64,000 nt of DNA from assembly GCA_014654415.1 (NCBI GenBank), contig JACWDC010000007.1:1-64000 (forward strand). The letters run 5' to 3'. The notes under the pieces are model-generated. The model was given only the letters and a program-made list of their open reading frames with translations, searched no databases and was not told where the DNA came from. The stretch is from Pelagibacterales bacterium SAG-MED05 (GTDB taxonomy: Bacteria; Pseudomonadota; Alphaproteobacteria; Pelagibacterales; Pelagibacteraceae). This document shows positions 10,670 to 20,104 of the stretch, in pieces (position 1 is the first letter of the stretch; the number at the start of each line of letters is the position of its first letter). The position numbers were made by a program, and so were the translations under genes.

Positions 10670-11401
10670 ATGTATATTCAAATTAAAAATCTAACTAAAA
10701 AATTCAAAAATAATTTTGCAGTTAATAAAATTAGCTTTGATATTGAAAAAAATAAGACTGTTGGTCTCTTGGGCCCAAATGGGTGTGGAAAAACTACCTC
10801 TATAGGCATGCTGCTTGGTTTAATTGAACCGTCAGAAGGGGAAATAATTATAAACAATAAAAATTTACAATCTTATAAAAGAAATGAATTATTAGCTGAA
10901 ATTAATTTTGCTTCACCTTACATTGAACTTCCAAAAAAACTTACAGTAAAACAAAATTTAGAAGTTTATGGAAGATTATATGGTGTTGAAAATTTAAACA
11001 GCCGTATTAATGAAATATCTGCAGATCTAGATATTAAAAGTTTTTTTGAAAAAAACACAGGTGAGCTTTCTTCAGGACAAAAAAATAGAGTATCATTAGC
11101 TAAATCTTTAATTAACAAACCAAAAATTCTACTTTTAGACGAACCGACAGCAAGTTTAGATCCTGACATTGGTGATTTTATAAGAAGTTACATTCAGGAA
11201 TATAGATCAAAGAATCAAGTAACTATTCTTTTAGCCTCGCATAATATGAATGAAGTTGAAAGACTGTGTAACAGTATAATAATGATGAAAGAAGGAAAAA
11301 TTATAGACAGAGGAACTTGTTCTCAAATAATAAAAAGGCATGGAAGGAATAACCTAGAGGAAACTTTTCTTAAGTTAGCTAGGAGTAAAGATGAACTTTA
11401 A
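10670..11401 (+). CDS. ABC transporter ATP-binding protein
   Basis: This is a 243-residue ABC ATPase. Walker A is GPNGCGKTT (residues 35-43), the signature is LSSGQKNRVSLAKSL and Walker B is KILLLDEPTASLD, with the switch histidine in LLASHNMNE. The ATG follows the sua5 stop directly and the 3' end overlaps the permease gene by 11 bp, so ATPase and permease form a translationally coupled pair. The family resembles ABC-2 exporters of the NodI/drug or polysaccharide type. Given the glycan-modifying genes behind it, export of a lipid or glycan is plausible, but the substrate is not known. Confidence 0.9.
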   Translation: MYIQIKNLTKKFKNNFAVNKISFDIEKNKTVGLLGPNGCGKTTSIGMLLGLIEPSEGEIIINNKNLQSYKRNELLAEINFASPYIELPKKLTVKQNLEVYGRLYGVENLNSRINEISADLDIKSFFEKNTGELSSGQKNRVSLAKSLINKPKILLLDEPTASLDPDIGDFIRSYIQEYRSKNQVTILLASHNMNEVERLCNSIIMMKEGKIIDRGTCSQIIKRHGRNNLEETFLKLARSKDEL

Positions 11402-12182
11402 CAAAATTTATGCGCTTGGACTCAGGCATTTGTATTTAATAAGTAATTCATTTCCAAGAGTTTTAGATTTAATATACTGGCCTACAGTACAAATTTTCTT
11501 ATGGGGATTCATATCAAAATTTTTTACACTTAGTTCAGATTATTATAGCAATACAATTGGAATAATTCTTACTGCTGCAATTTTATACGATTTTTTATTT
11601 AGGGCTAGTATCAGCTTTAATATGATGTTTTTAGAAGAAATTTGGAGTAGAAATTTTACGAATTTGTTTATTGCTCCAATTAAAATAAGTGAAATCATTA
11701 CGTCATTAACTATAACAGCAGTTTTAAGGACTCTTATTGGCTTAATTCCTGCATCAATTTTAGCCGTGCCTTTATTTGGTGTTTCAATTTTTGAGCTTGG
11801 TTTGCCATTACTATTTCTGCTGATAGCTTTATATCTATTTGGAATAAGTTTAGGTCTTTTAGTAGCGTCAGGGTTATTAAGATTTGGCCCATCATTTGAA
11901 AATATTGCTTGGGCAAGTTTATTCTTTTTTGCTCCATTAGGATGTATTTACTATCCAATTGAAATTCTACCGTATGCCCTTCAAATTATTGCTAAAGGAC
12001 TTCCCTTGGTTCATATTTTTGAAGAAATGAGAAATATACTAATAAACGATCTAATAAATTACTCTGACATAATTAAAGCAATATCTATGTCTATAGTTTA
12101 TTTTATATTTGGTGTTATAATTTTTAATATCTCGTATTCTGGTGCCAGACAAAGAGGCACATTAATAAACATGGGTGAATAA
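11391..12182 (+). CDS. ABC-2 type transporter permease
   Basis: This 263-residue integral membrane protein has about six hydrophobic segments, for example IIGLIPASILAVPLFG-like and LPLLFLLIALYLFGISLGLL stretches, and a soluble N-terminus with the short helix RVLDLIYWPTVQIFLWGF. That layout is typical of ABC-2 permeases that work with a separate ATPase as a dimer in the inner membrane. The ATPase gene overlaps it upstream. The 2OG-oxygenase-like gene starts 5 bp downstream. The transported compound is unknown. Confidence 0.88.
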   Translation: MNFNKIYALGLRHLYLISNSFPRVLDLIYWPTVQIFLWGFISKFFTLSSDYYSNTIGIILTAAILYDFLFRASISFNMMFLEEIWSRNFTNLFIAPIKISEIITSLTITAVLRTLIGLIPASILAVPLFGVSIFELGLPLLFLLIALYLFGISLGLLVASGLLRFGPSFENIAWASLFFFAPLGCIYYPIEILPYALQIIAKGLPLVHIFEEMRNILINDLINYSDIIKAISMSIVYFIFGVIIFNISYSGARQRGTLINMGE

Positions 12183-12187
12183 ATATT

Positions 12188-12895
12188 ATGCGTGAAAAAA
12201 TTGAAGAAATAAAAAATTTAGAATCTGCTCCTAAAGTGGTAAAAAATTTATATAATAAAGAAGAAATTGAAGAGTTTTTAAAATTATATAAAGATCTTCC
12301 AACCACTGTTCACAACAAAAAACAAAATGTTATCAAAAAAAGATGGCTTCAAGGATATAATAAAAAATTAGAAAAATTATTTTTTGAAAGACTTAAAAAA
12401 GAAATTGGAGATTTTAATATGGATAATCTTCAAGATGAAAATGGCAAAGATATTTACGGGCTTATACAGGAAAGTCATGCTCCTATTGGTTTGCATGTAG
12501 ATGCTGGTTTTGAACCAAAAAGCCAGATATATAAACAAAGTTTAATCCCACTTTCACCAGTTGGAAGTACGGTTATTTTTAAAAATAGATTTTATGAGCA
12601 ATCAACCAGCTTTACTCAAGACCCTGAAGAGCTAAAAAAAAAAAATTTAAATTATGGACAAAACAAAAGATCATCTGAACATTTAGAGTTATACGGTGAC
12701 AAACCTTTTGATAAAGAAATACATGAAAAGTATTTAAAACATGAGAATATAGATAATTTAAAAGGTTTAGAGGTAGAACTAATTTATAAATGGGAAGTTG
12801 GTTCAATGTTGATTTTTGATAGAACTCATTTACATTGTTCCTCATCTGTAATTGAGGGTAAAAAAATAGGTATAGCAACATTTACAAAAAAATAA
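12188..12895 (+). CDS. 2-oxoglutarate/Fe(II) dioxygenase-like protein
   Basis: This 235-residue protein looks like a non-haem iron dioxygenase of the phytanoyl-CoA or prolyl-hydroxylase type. A candidate HxD pair is His103-Val-Asp105 in GLHVDAGFE, and a distal histidine is His214 or His216 in FDRTHLHCSS near the C-terminus, followed by a basic patch (GKKIG) where 2-oxoglutarate is normally held. The middle part (residues 140-190) is rich in charged residues and not recognised. It is the first of three accessory genes behind the ABC exporter. The fold call is from motif spacing only. Confidence 0.6.
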   Translation: MREKIEEIKNLESAPKVVKNLYNKEEIEEFLKLYKDLPTTVHNKKQNVIKKRWLQGYNKKLEKLFFERLKKEIGDFNMDNLQDENGKDIYGLIQESHAPIGLHVDAGFEPKSQIYKQSLIPLSPVGSTVIFKNRFYEQSTSFTQDPEELKKKNLNYGQNKRSSEHLELYGDKPFDKEIHEKYLKHENIDNLKGLEVELIYKWEVGSMLIFDRTHLHCSSSVIEGKKIGIATFTKK

Positions 12896-12905
12896 AAAAT
12901 TTTTT

Positions 12906-13844
12906 ATGTTTCTAAGGAAAATAAGAATAAGTATAACAAAAATAATATTGCCATTTTTACATAAAATACTTCAATTATTGAAAGCTAATACAAGAACAGT
13001 AAATTTTCTTAATGATAAAAAAATTAATGCAAACAATGCTTACAATTTTCAAACTAATATTGAAGTATTGCTTAAAAATAAAAAATTGATTGGTCTAGAT
13101 GTTGGAGCTCAAGGAGGTTTTAATTCAGATAAATTTTTTCCAGAAAAATATAATAAATACTTCGAATCTATTTTAGTTGATCCATTAAAAAACTCTTTAA
13201 ATGATAAAAAAAGCAGTCATGCCATCAATAAAGGCCTTTGGAGTTCTAAAGAAATTAGAAAACTTTATATTCTAAACAAACGACCTGAAAGTTCTTCTAT
13301 GTATGAGCCGGATAGAAACTCATTAACAATTTATGGTTTTGAAAAAAAGGATTTTCATTTATTTGACGTAGATAAAATTGAAATGGTTGAATGTGATACA
13401 TTGTCTTCGAGTCTTAAAGAATTAAATATAAATTCTTTAGATTATTTAAAAATTGATACTCAAGGCTCTGAATTAGAAATTCTAAAAGGTTTAGAAAGTT
13501 ATAGGCCTCTAATAATAAAATGCGAAGTTCAGATATTTCCTATGTACAAGAATACTCCTTCTTGGACAGAAGTGACGGATCTTTTGTATAAATTGGGCTA
13601 TATAGTCTCTGATTGGAAAAAAATAGGATCACACGCTACAAGAACTCCTGTAGAAATGGACATGGTATTTATACCAAATTTTTTAATAGACTCAGGAAAA
13701 AAATTAATCCTTGAAAAAGAAAAAGAATTTATAAGTTTGATGCTTATATCTGGCCAAATAAAACTTTTGAAAAAAGTTTCTAAAATCCTAAACTTAGGAC
13801 ATTCTGATCTTTATATGAAAACTAAAGACAGATACTTTAATTAA
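12906..13844 (+). CDS. FkbM family methyltransferase
   Basis: This 312-residue protein is an S-adenosylmethionine-dependent O-methyltransferase of the FkbM family. Motif I is LIGLDVGAQGGFNSD near residue 58, an acidic residue binding the SAM ribose follows in ILVDPLKNS, and the family hallmark is LDYLKIDTQGSELEILKGL near residue 180, with CEVQIFPMY after it. Such enzymes often methylate sugars of surface glycans or small metabolites. The N-terminal 50 residues are basic and hydrophobic and may lie on the membrane. It lies between the dioxygenase-like and GT17-like genes. Confidence 0.85.
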   Translation: MFLRKIRISITKIILPFLHKILQLLKANTRTVNFLNDKKINANNAYNFQTNIEVLLKNKKLIGLDVGAQGGFNSDKFFPEKYNKYFESILVDPLKNSLNDKKSSHAINKGLWSSKEIRKLYILNKRPESSSMYEPDRNSLTIYGFEKKDFHLFDVDKIEMVECDTLSSSLKELNINSLDYLKIDTQGSELEILKGLESYRPLIIKCEVQIFPMYKNTPSWTEVTDLLYKLGYIVSDWKKIGSHATRTPVEMDMVFIPNFLIDSGKKLILEKEKEFISLMLISGQIKLLKKVSKILNLGHSDLYMKTKDRYFN

Positions 13845-13851
13845 AAAATAT

Positions 13852-14658
13852 ATGGCAATTTTTGACTGTTTCCAATATTTTAATGAAGATCATATAGCAG
13901 ATTTAAGATTTAACATTCTAAATGAATTCGTAGATAAATTTGTAATAGTTGAGTCTACTGTAAATCATCAAGGTAGGTTAAAAAAATTACATTTCGATAT
14001 TAATAAATATAAAAAATTTAAGAATAAAATAGATTATATTGTTGTAGAAGATACTCCTGAAAATATAAAAAAACCTCATGAAGGAGGCGAATCTTTAGTA
14101 GAACAATACCAAAGGAACTCCATTATGAGAGGTCTAAAAAATGCTAATGATAATGATCTAGTTATTTTATCTGATGTAGATGAAATACCAGATCTCACCA
14201 AGTTAAAAGAATACAACAAAAATAACTATGCAGTTTTTTCTCAAAAGATGTTCATGTACAAATTAAATTTTTTAAACTTAAAAGAAAATAACTGGCATGG
14301 ATCAAAAATTTGTTTAAAGAAAAATCTAAAATCTCCTCAATGGCTAAGAAATCTAAAATTTAAAAAATATCCTTTTTGGAGAATAGACAAAACTAAAAAT
14401 TTACAAATAATAAAAAATGGAGGCTGGCATTTTGCCTATCTTCAAACTCCTAAGAATATATCAGAAAAAATAAAATCATTCGCTCATGGAGAGTTTAATA
14501 AAGCCAATATTTCAAATGAAGAAAATATAAGATTAAGAATTGAAAAAGGACAAGATATTTTTGAAAGAGATCATAGCTTAAAAAAGGTAGAAATTGATTC
14601 ATCATTTCCAAAATATATTCTTCAAAACAAAGAAAAATTTAAAAAATGGATTGATTAA
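13852..14658 (+). CDS. Glycosyltransferase family 17-like protein
   Basis: This 268-residue protein resembles GT17 (beta-1,4-N-acetylglucosaminyltransferase type). It starts MAIFDCFQYFNED, carries FVIVESTVNHQGR near residue 31 and YQRNSIMRGLKNANDNDL, then the acidic motif ILSDVDEIPD near residue 106, probably the metal and nucleotide-sugar site. GGWHFAYL near residue 200 is also typical. There is no signal peptide. It ends only 4 bp from the 3' end of the oppositely oriented tRNA-Arg gene. Together with the FkbM and dioxygenase-like genes it suggests modification of a surface glycan or glycolipid. Confidence 0.82.
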   Translation: MAIFDCFQYFNEDHIADLRFNILNEFVDKFVIVESTVNHQGRLKKLHFDINKYKKFKNKIDYIVVEDTPENIKKPHEGGESLVEQYQRNSIMRGLKNANDNDLVILSDVDEIPDLTKLKEYNKNNYAVFSQKMFMYKLNFLNLKENNWHGSKICLKKNLKSPQWLRNLKFKKYPFWRIDKTKNLQIIKNGGWHFAYLQTPKNISEKIKSFAHGEFNKANISNEENIRLRIEKGQDIFERDHSLKKVEIDSSFPKYILQNKEKFKKWID

Positions 14659-14662
14659 CTTA

Positions 14663-14739
14663 TGGTGCGCCCGGAAGGATTTGAACCCTCAACCTCCTGA
14701 TCCGAAGTCAGGCGCTCTATCCAGTTGAGCTACGAACGC
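14663..14739 (-). tRNA. tRNA-Arg (anticodon TCG)
   Basis: The complement folds as a 77-nt cloverleaf with an encoded CCA end. The acceptor stem GCGTTCG pairs with CGGGCGC using two G-U pairs, the anticodon stem CCTGA/TCAGG encloses loop CTTCGGA with anticodon TCG, and the T arm is GAGGG-TTCAAAT-CCTTC. It reads CGA and probably CGG. It is transcribed towards the GT17-like gene and borders a small accessory cluster. Confidence 0.95.
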
Positions 14740-14764
14740 ATTTGACTATAATCTAAATTAAATC

Positions 14765-15745
14765 ATGAATAACTCAATGAAATTCTTAGTAAAAAAAAAA
14801 GATGATAGTAAAAGACTTGATATATTCTTATCAGAAAAAATAAAACATTTAACAAGATCAAATATTAAGAAAATTATTGAGTCAAGAAATGTAAAAATAA
14901 ATAAAAAGATAACTGACTCTCCATCAAAAAAAGTTAAAATTATTGATGAGGTAATGATTAAATTGTTAATTAAAAACTCAGAAAGGCTTTTACCAAATAA
15001 AATAAAATTAGATATTCGTTTTGAGGATAAAGATATCCTAGTTATAAATAAACCAAAAGGAATGGTTGTGCATCCTGGAGCAGGAAATTACGAAAATACA
15101 TTGGCGAATGCATTGGTTTATAAATACAAAAATAAATTGTCTAATATCAATGGGGAATCGAGACCTGGAATAGTTCATAGAATAGACAAACAAACCAGCG
15201 GTTTACTGGTAATTGCAAAAAATAATTTATCTCACTCTAGTCTTGGTAAACAGTTTAGCGATCATTCTATTAAAAGAAAATATTTATGCTTAGTTTGGGG
15301 AGTTATAAGACCATTGGAAGGTCGTATAGAGACACTAATTTCCAGAAATAAAAAAAATAGACAATTAATGGTGGTAAGTGACTTGAGAGGGAAAAAGGCA
15401 ATAACAAATTATAGAACTATAAAAGTATTTAATGTAAAAGATATTCCAAAAATTAGTTTAATTGAATGTGAGCTAGAAACTGGAAGAACACATCAGATTA
15501 GAGTGCATATGAAATATAAAGGTTCATCTTTATTGGGTGATAATCAATATGGAAAAAAAAATATAAAATTTAAAAAGATAAATAAAGATTTTTTTAAAAA
15601 TCTCTCTGTTCTTAATGGTCAAGCTCTTCATGCGAAAAGTTTAGGTTTTATTCATCCCTCTAAAAATAAATGGGTTAATTTTGAGTCTGAACTTCCTAAT
15701 GATTTCAATAAATTATTGAATTTTTTGAAAAATCTTTGTAGTTGA
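14765..15745 (+). CDS. rluD: Ribosomal large subunit pseudouridine synthase RluD-like
   Basis: This RluA-family enzyme of 326 residues isomerises uridines in helix 69 of 23S rRNA. An S4-like RNA-binding domain occupies about residues 15-75 (RLDIFLSEKIKHLTRSNIKK). The catalytic aspartate is in GIVHRIDKQTSGLLVIAKN near residue 140, and GRTHQIRVHMKY near residue 240 is the other family signature. It is followed by rpoH 30 bp downstream, a pairing seen in many alphaproteobacteria. RluD is called rather than RluC on the S4 domain, length and context. Confidence 0.9.
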   Translation: MNNSMKFLVKKKDDSKRLDIFLSEKIKHLTRSNIKKIIESRNVKINKKITDSPSKKVKIIDEVMIKLLIKNSERLLPNKIKLDIRFEDKDILVINKPKGMVVHPGAGNYENTLANALVYKYKNKLSNINGESRPGIVHRIDKQTSGLLVIAKNNLSHSSLGKQFSDHSIKRKYLCLVWGVIRPLEGRIETLISRNKKNRQLMVVSDLRGKKAITNYRTIKVFNVKDIPKISLIECELETGRTHQIRVHMKYKGSSLLGDNQYGKKNIKFKKINKDFFKNLSVLNGQALHAKSLGFIHPSKNKWVNFESELPNDFNKLLNFLKNLCS

Positions 15746-15775
15746 AAAATGAAATGTGATATATAAATCAAAAAT

Positions 15776-16672
15776 ATGACTAATAAAAAAACAATAAGCA
15801 ATTTACCTACACCTTCGGTGGAAGGTCTGTCATTGTACTTAGCGCAGATTAAAAAATTTCCAATGTTGGATGCTGAAGAAGAATACATGTTGGCAAAAAA
15901 TTGGAGAGAAAATGGAAATTTACAGTCTGCTCACAAATTGGTTACTAGTCATTTAAGATTAGTTGCAAAAATTGCTATGGGCTATCGTGGATATGGATTA
16001 CCTGTAAATGAATTAATATCTGAAGGAAATATAGGTTTAATGCAAGCTGTAAAAAAATTTGATCCTGAAAAAGGCTTTAGACTAGCCACTTACGCGATGT
16101 GGTGGATTAAAGCATCAATACAGGAATATGTTTTAAGGTCTTGGAGTCTTGTTAAAATGGGAACTACCACTGCTCAAAAAAAACTTTTTTTCAATTTAAA
16201 GAAACTAAAAAATCAAATAGCTCCTGGTCAAGAAGGTGATTTAAAAGATGAACAAGTTGATGAAATTTCAAAAAGACTAGATGTAAACTCTCAAGAAGTA
16301 GTAAACATGAATAGAAGAATGATGGGTCAAGAAAAATCTTTAAATGATCCAATCAAAAGTGGTGAGACAGATGAATGGCAGGATTGGTTAATAGATGACA
16401 GTTTGGATCAAGAATTAATAATATCTCAAAAACAAGAATATGATGACAAAAAAGTATTATTGGATGATGCAATGAAAATTTTAAATGAAAGAGAAAAAGA
16501 AATCATTAATGCACGAAGACTCTCTGAAAATCCTAAAACTTTAGAAGAATTAAGTAAGAAATATAAAATTAGCAGGGAAAGAATTCGACAAATTGAAACT
16601 AAGGCTTTTGAAAAGTTACAAAAATCAATGATTAATGCCAGTAAATCAAAAAATTTACTTCCTGCAAACTAA
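15776..16672 (+). CDS. rpoH: Heat-shock sigma factor RpoH (sigma-32)
   Basis: This alternative sigma factor of 298 residues directs RNA polymerase to heat-shock promoters. Region 2 shows [20 protein letters not shown] and [20 protein letters not shown], the -10 recognition helix. The RpoH-specific box lies just after it at [12 protein letters not shown] near residue 138. Region 4 ends with [16 protein letters not shown]. The N-terminus [14 protein letters not shown] is RpoH-like, not RpoD-like. Its stop codon overlaps purA by 4 bp on the opposite strand. Confidence 0.95.
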   Translation: MTNKKTISNLPTPSVEGLSLYLAQIKKFPMLDAEEEYMLAKNWRENGNLQSAHKLVTSHLRLVAKIAMGYRGYGLPVNELISEGNIGLMQAVKKFDPEKGFRLATYAMWWIKASIQEYVLRSWSLVKMGTTTAQKKLFFNLKKLKNQIAPGQEGDLKDEQVDEISKRLDVNSQEVVNMNRRMMGQEKSLNDPIKSGETDEWQDWLIDDSLDQELIISQKQEYDDKKVLLDDAMKILNEREKEIINARRLSENPKTLEELSKKYKISRERIRQIETKAFEKLQKSMINASKSKNLLPAN

Positions 16673-17961
16673 ACTTTAAAAGGATCTTCAATCAAAATTG
16701 TATCGTCTCTCTCTGGACTTGTAGAAATACTTGAAACTTTAGCACCAATAAAATCTTCTAAAGCATATATATAATTTTTTGCTTTTTCAGGTAAATCTTT
16801 AATATTTCTTATGCCTTGGGTTGAGCTTTTCCATCCTGGAAAAGTTTTATAAATGGGTTTAATGTTGAATTGATCTTCAGAAACTGCAGGTAAATAATCT
16901 ATTTTTTTTCCGTTTAATTCATACTCTACACAAATTTTAATTTCATCTAATTCATCCAAAACATCTAGTTTAGTTAATGCAATTCCATTTATGCCTGCAA
17001 TCTTTATTGTTTGGCGAACTAAAACGCCATCAAACCAACCGCATCTTCTCTTTCTTGCCGTTACCGTTCCAAATTCTTTTCCTCTTTTTCCTAAGCTCTC
17101 ACCAATTTTATTTTTAAGTTCAGTAGGAAATGGTCCACTACCAACCCTTGTTGTATAAGCTTTTGTGATTCCTAAAACATAGTGTATCGTATTTGGTCCT
17201 AGTCCAGATCCTGTTGCAGCCATTGCTGGCACCGTGTTTGATGAAGTAACATAAGGATATGTCCCATGATCTACATCTAAAAGTATTCCTTGAGCTCCTT
17301 CGAACAATATTTTTTTTCTATCTTTCTTAAACTCATCTAATTTTAACCAAACAGGTTGAGCAAATTTTAAAATTTCAGGAGCAATTTTTAATAATTTTTT
17401 TTTAAGATCATCTTTTTTATAAATATTTTTTTTTAAGCCTTTTCTAATAGCATTATGATGTAGCAATACATTTGTTAATCTATTATCCAAATTCTTTTTA
17501 GATCTTAAGTCCATTACACGGATAGAGCGTCTTCCTACTTTGTCTTCATAACAAGGGCCAATTCCTCTTCTTGTTGTTCCGATTTTGCCTTTTCCTGCAG
17601 CATCTTCTCTTATTTCGTCCATCTCTTGATGAAACGGAAGTATTAACGAAGCTGACTCTGAAATCATAAAATTCTCTGGACTTACATTTATTCCCTTTTT
17701 TTTTATTTCTTTAATCTCATCTAATAGAGCCCAAGGATCTATAACTACACCATTGCCTAAAATTGAAATTTTTCCATCTCTAACTATACCTGATGGCAAC
17801 AATCTTAATTTAAATATTTTTTTATCAATAACTAAAGTATGTCCAGCATTATGGCCGCCTTGGAAACGAACAACTACGTCAGCTTCACTAGATAGCCAGT
17901 CAACTATTTTTCCTTTTCCTTCATCTCCCCACTGAGAACCTACAACAACTACATTTTTCAT
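16669..17961 (-). CDS. purA: Adenylosuccinate synthetase
   Basis: This enzyme joins IMP and aspartate using GTP, the first committed step to AMP. It has 430 residues, as usual. The GTP-binding loop is [16 protein letters not shown] (from residue 8). [10 protein letters not shown] near residue 35, [14 protein letters not shown] near residue 128, and [18 protein letters not shown] and [15 protein letters not shown] further on are all conserved. It is the last gene of a long leftward series and overlaps thiD by 1 bp. Confidence 0.97.
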   Translation of the reverse strand: MKNVVVVGSQWGDEGKGKIVDWLSSEADVVVRFQGGHNAGHTLVIDKKIFKLRLLPSGIVRDGKISILGNGVVIDPWALLDEIKEIKKKGINVSPENFMISESASLILPFHQEMDEIREDAAGKGKIGTTRRGIGPCYEDKVGRRSIRVMDLRSKKNLDNRLTNVLLHHNAIRKGLKKNIYKKDDLKKKLLKIAPEILKFAQPVWLKLDEFKKDRKKILFEGAQGILLDVDHGTYPYVTSSNTVPAMAATGSGLGPNTIHYVLGITKAYTTRVGSGPFPTELKNKIGESLGKRGKEFGTVTARKRRCGWFDGVLVRQTIKIAGINGIALTKLDVLDELDEIKICVEYELNGKKIDYLPAVSEDQFNIKPIYKTFPGWKSSTQGIRNIKDLPEKAKNYIYALEDFIGAKVSSISTSPERDDTILIEDPFKV

Positions 17962-18773
17962 TATTTAAATTTTTTATTTATTATCATTGAGTTTAAATGG
18001 TTTATAGGACCATGTCCTTTCCCATAATTAGGATTAGATCCTATAGCTTGGTTAACATATTTAATTCCTAACTCACAGGATTTCTTTAAAGGTTTTCCAC
18101 ATGATAAAAAAGTTGCAATTGCACTTGATAAAGTGCAACCAGTTCCGTGAGTGTTTTTAGTTTTAATTTTTTTGTTTTTAAAAATCTTAATCTCCTTTCT
18201 ATTTAAAAAAATATCTTCCATATACTGGGATTTCCTGTGACCACCTTTTAACAAAACATTCTTTACACCAAACTTTAGCAAAATATTTGCAGCATGTATC
18301 ATGTCTTCAAGAGTATTAATTTTTGTTTTTGTTAAAACCTCGGCTTCAGGAATATTTGGTGTTATCAAATAAACTTTTTTGATCAATTTATCTTTTAAAG
18401 TTTTAATTGCTGATTGATTAATTAATCTAGCGCCGCCTTTAGCAACCATAACAGGATCTAAAACAACCTTAGAAACTTTGACTTTCTTCAAAGCGTTTGC
18501 AACAGATTTAATTACTTGAGATGAATGAAGCATACCAATTTTTATTCCATCAGGTTTTATATCTTTACATGTAAATAAAATTTGTTTTTCTATTTCTTGA
18601 GGTCTGATGGGAAAAACAGCGCTTACTTCTTTTGTATTTTGAACCGTAACAGCAGTAACTGCTGTCATTGCATAGCCACCAAGAGCAGTAACTGTTTTAA
18701 TATCAGCTTGGATTCCTGCTCCACCAGAAGAGTCAGATCCAGCTATTATTAAAATTTTAGATTTGATTTTCAA
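17961..18773 (-). CDS. thiD: Hydroxymethylpyrimidine (phosphate) kinase
   Basis: This ribokinase-fold enzyme phosphorylates HMP and HMP-phosphate to HMP-diphosphate for thiamine synthesis. It has 270 residues. It opens with [20 protein letters not shown] and has [19 protein letters not shown] near residue 103 and the anion-hole and base motif [15 protein letters not shown] near residue 208. It overlaps purA by 1 bp and glmM by 4 bp. With thiE at 36708-37310 it provides late steps of thiamine assembly. No thiC is seen in the window, which fits HMP uptake as described for SAR11 but does not prove it. Confidence 0.95.
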   Translation of the reverse strand: MKIKSKILIIAGSDSSGGAGIQADIKTVTALGGYAMTAVTAVTVQNTKEVSAVFPIRPQEIEKQILFTCKDIKPDGIKIGMLHSSQVIKSVANALKKVKVSKVVLDPVMVAKGGARLINQSAIKTLKDKLIKKVYLITPNIPEAEVLTKTKINTLEDMIHAANILLKFGVKNVLLKGGHRKSQYMEDIFLNRKEIKIFKNKKIKTKNTHGTGCTLSSAIATFLSCGKPLKKSCELGIKYVNQAIGSNPNYGKGHGPINHLNSMIINKKFK

Positions 18774-20104
18774 TTTTTTATTGATCTTTTAATTATCTTA
18801 ATACATTTTAAAATTAAACTTTTGTCATATGACTCTGCCATAATTCTAATTTTTGGTTCCGTTCCTGATTTTCTAACTAAGACCCTTCCTTTATTTCCCA
18901 TAAGTTTATTCGCTTTTTTGATTGCATTTTCACACTTAATCTTACTAATTACATTCTTGTCTTTAACAACAATGTTTTCCAAAATTTGAGGTAGAGATTT
19001 AAAAACATTAAGTAATTTGCTCGATTGTTTTTTTTTTCTTAAAGAGAATAAAACTTCTAACGCTACCATCAGTCCATCACCAGTGGTTGCAAATTTTCCC
19101 AAAATTATATGTCCAGACTGTTCTCCCCCAAGGTTAAAGTTGAATTTTTTCATTTTTTCTTTAACATATCTATCTCCAACTTTTGATCTAAAAAATTTTA
19201 TTTTTTCATCTTTTAAAAAAATTTCTAAACCGTAATTTGACATTAATGTGCCTATTACGCCTCCTTTTAAAAGCTTCTTTGATTTCCATCTTCGAGCAAG
19301 CATAGCAATAATTTGATCTCCATCTATAATCTTGCCTTTTTCATCACACATAATAATTCTGTCTGCATCTCCATCAAATGATATTCCAACATGTGCTTTA
19401 AATTTTCTTACGGCTGATCTGATTTTAGAGGGATGCATAGAACCACATTTATCATTAATATTAAAACCGTTAGGTTTTACTCCTATAGATATAACTTTTG
19501 CTCCTAGCTCCTTTAGTAATTTAGGGGCAGCTTTATATGCGGCTCCATTAGCGCAATCCAAAACTATTTTTGTGCCTCTCAAATGAAAATTTTTTGGGAA
19601 ATTTTTTCTTAAAATTTCAATATATTTATCATTTCCATTTTCTAATCTTTTTACTCTACCTAATAATTTAGGATTTGTTAGTTGTGTTGTATTTTTTGCA
19701 TCAATTAATTTTTCAATCTTTTTTTCTATTTGGTCTGATAATTTCATGCCATCTGGTCCAAACAGTTTAAGACCATTGTCGTGATAGGGATTATGAGATG
19801 CTGTAATCATAATGCCCATATTAGCTCTCATAGATTTCGTAAGCATTGCAAGTCCATTGGTTGGTAATGGCCCTAATGTGAAAACATGCATACCTCCTGA
19901 TACTAAGCCTGATACTAATGCAGGTTCCAAAGTATATCCTGATAACCTTGTGTCTTTAGCTATAATAGCAACTTGTTTAGATTTTTTTTGATTTTTAAAA
20001 TATGTTCCTGATGCTAAACCAAATTTAAAAAATTTTTCACCAGTAATATTGCCTTGATTAACTGTTCCTCGAATTCCATCGGTTCCAAAATATTTATTTT
20101 TCAT
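18770..20104 (-). CDS. glmM: Phosphoglucosamine mutase
   Basis: This enzyme interconverts glucosamine 6-phosphate and 1-phosphate on the way to UDP-GlcNAc for peptidoglycan and lipopolysaccharide. It has 444 residues, as usual. The phosphoserine loop is MITASHNPYHDNG with the active serine at about 103, the magnesium loop is SFDGDADRII near residue 243, the sugar-binding loop is LGGEQSGHIIL near residue 327, and the phosphate-binding loop VRKSGTEPKIRIM is near the C-terminus. It lies between folP and thiD; glmM beside folP is a common bacterial order. Confidence 0.96.
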   Translation of the reverse strand: MKNKYFGTDGIRGTVNQGNITGEKFFKFGLASGTYFKNQKKSKQVAIIAKDTRLSGYTLEPALVSGLVSGGMHVFTLGPLPTNGLAMLTKSMRANMGIMITASHNPYHDNGLKLFGPDGMKLSDQIEKKIEKLIDAKNTTQLTNPKLLGRVKRLENGNDKYIEILRKNFPKNFHLRGTKIVLDCANGAAYKAAPKLLKELGAKVISIGVKPNGFNINDKCGSMHPSKIRSAVRKFKAHVGISFDGDADRIIMCDEKGKIIDGDQIIAMLARRWKSKKLLKGGVIGTLMSNYGLEIFLKDEKIKFFRSKVGDRYVKEKMKKFNFNLGGEQSGHIILGKFATTGDGLMVALEVLFSLRKKKQSSKLLNVFKSLPQILENIVVKDKNVISKIKCENAIKKANKLMGNKGRVLVRKSGTEPKIRIMAESYDKSLILKCIKIIKRSIKN

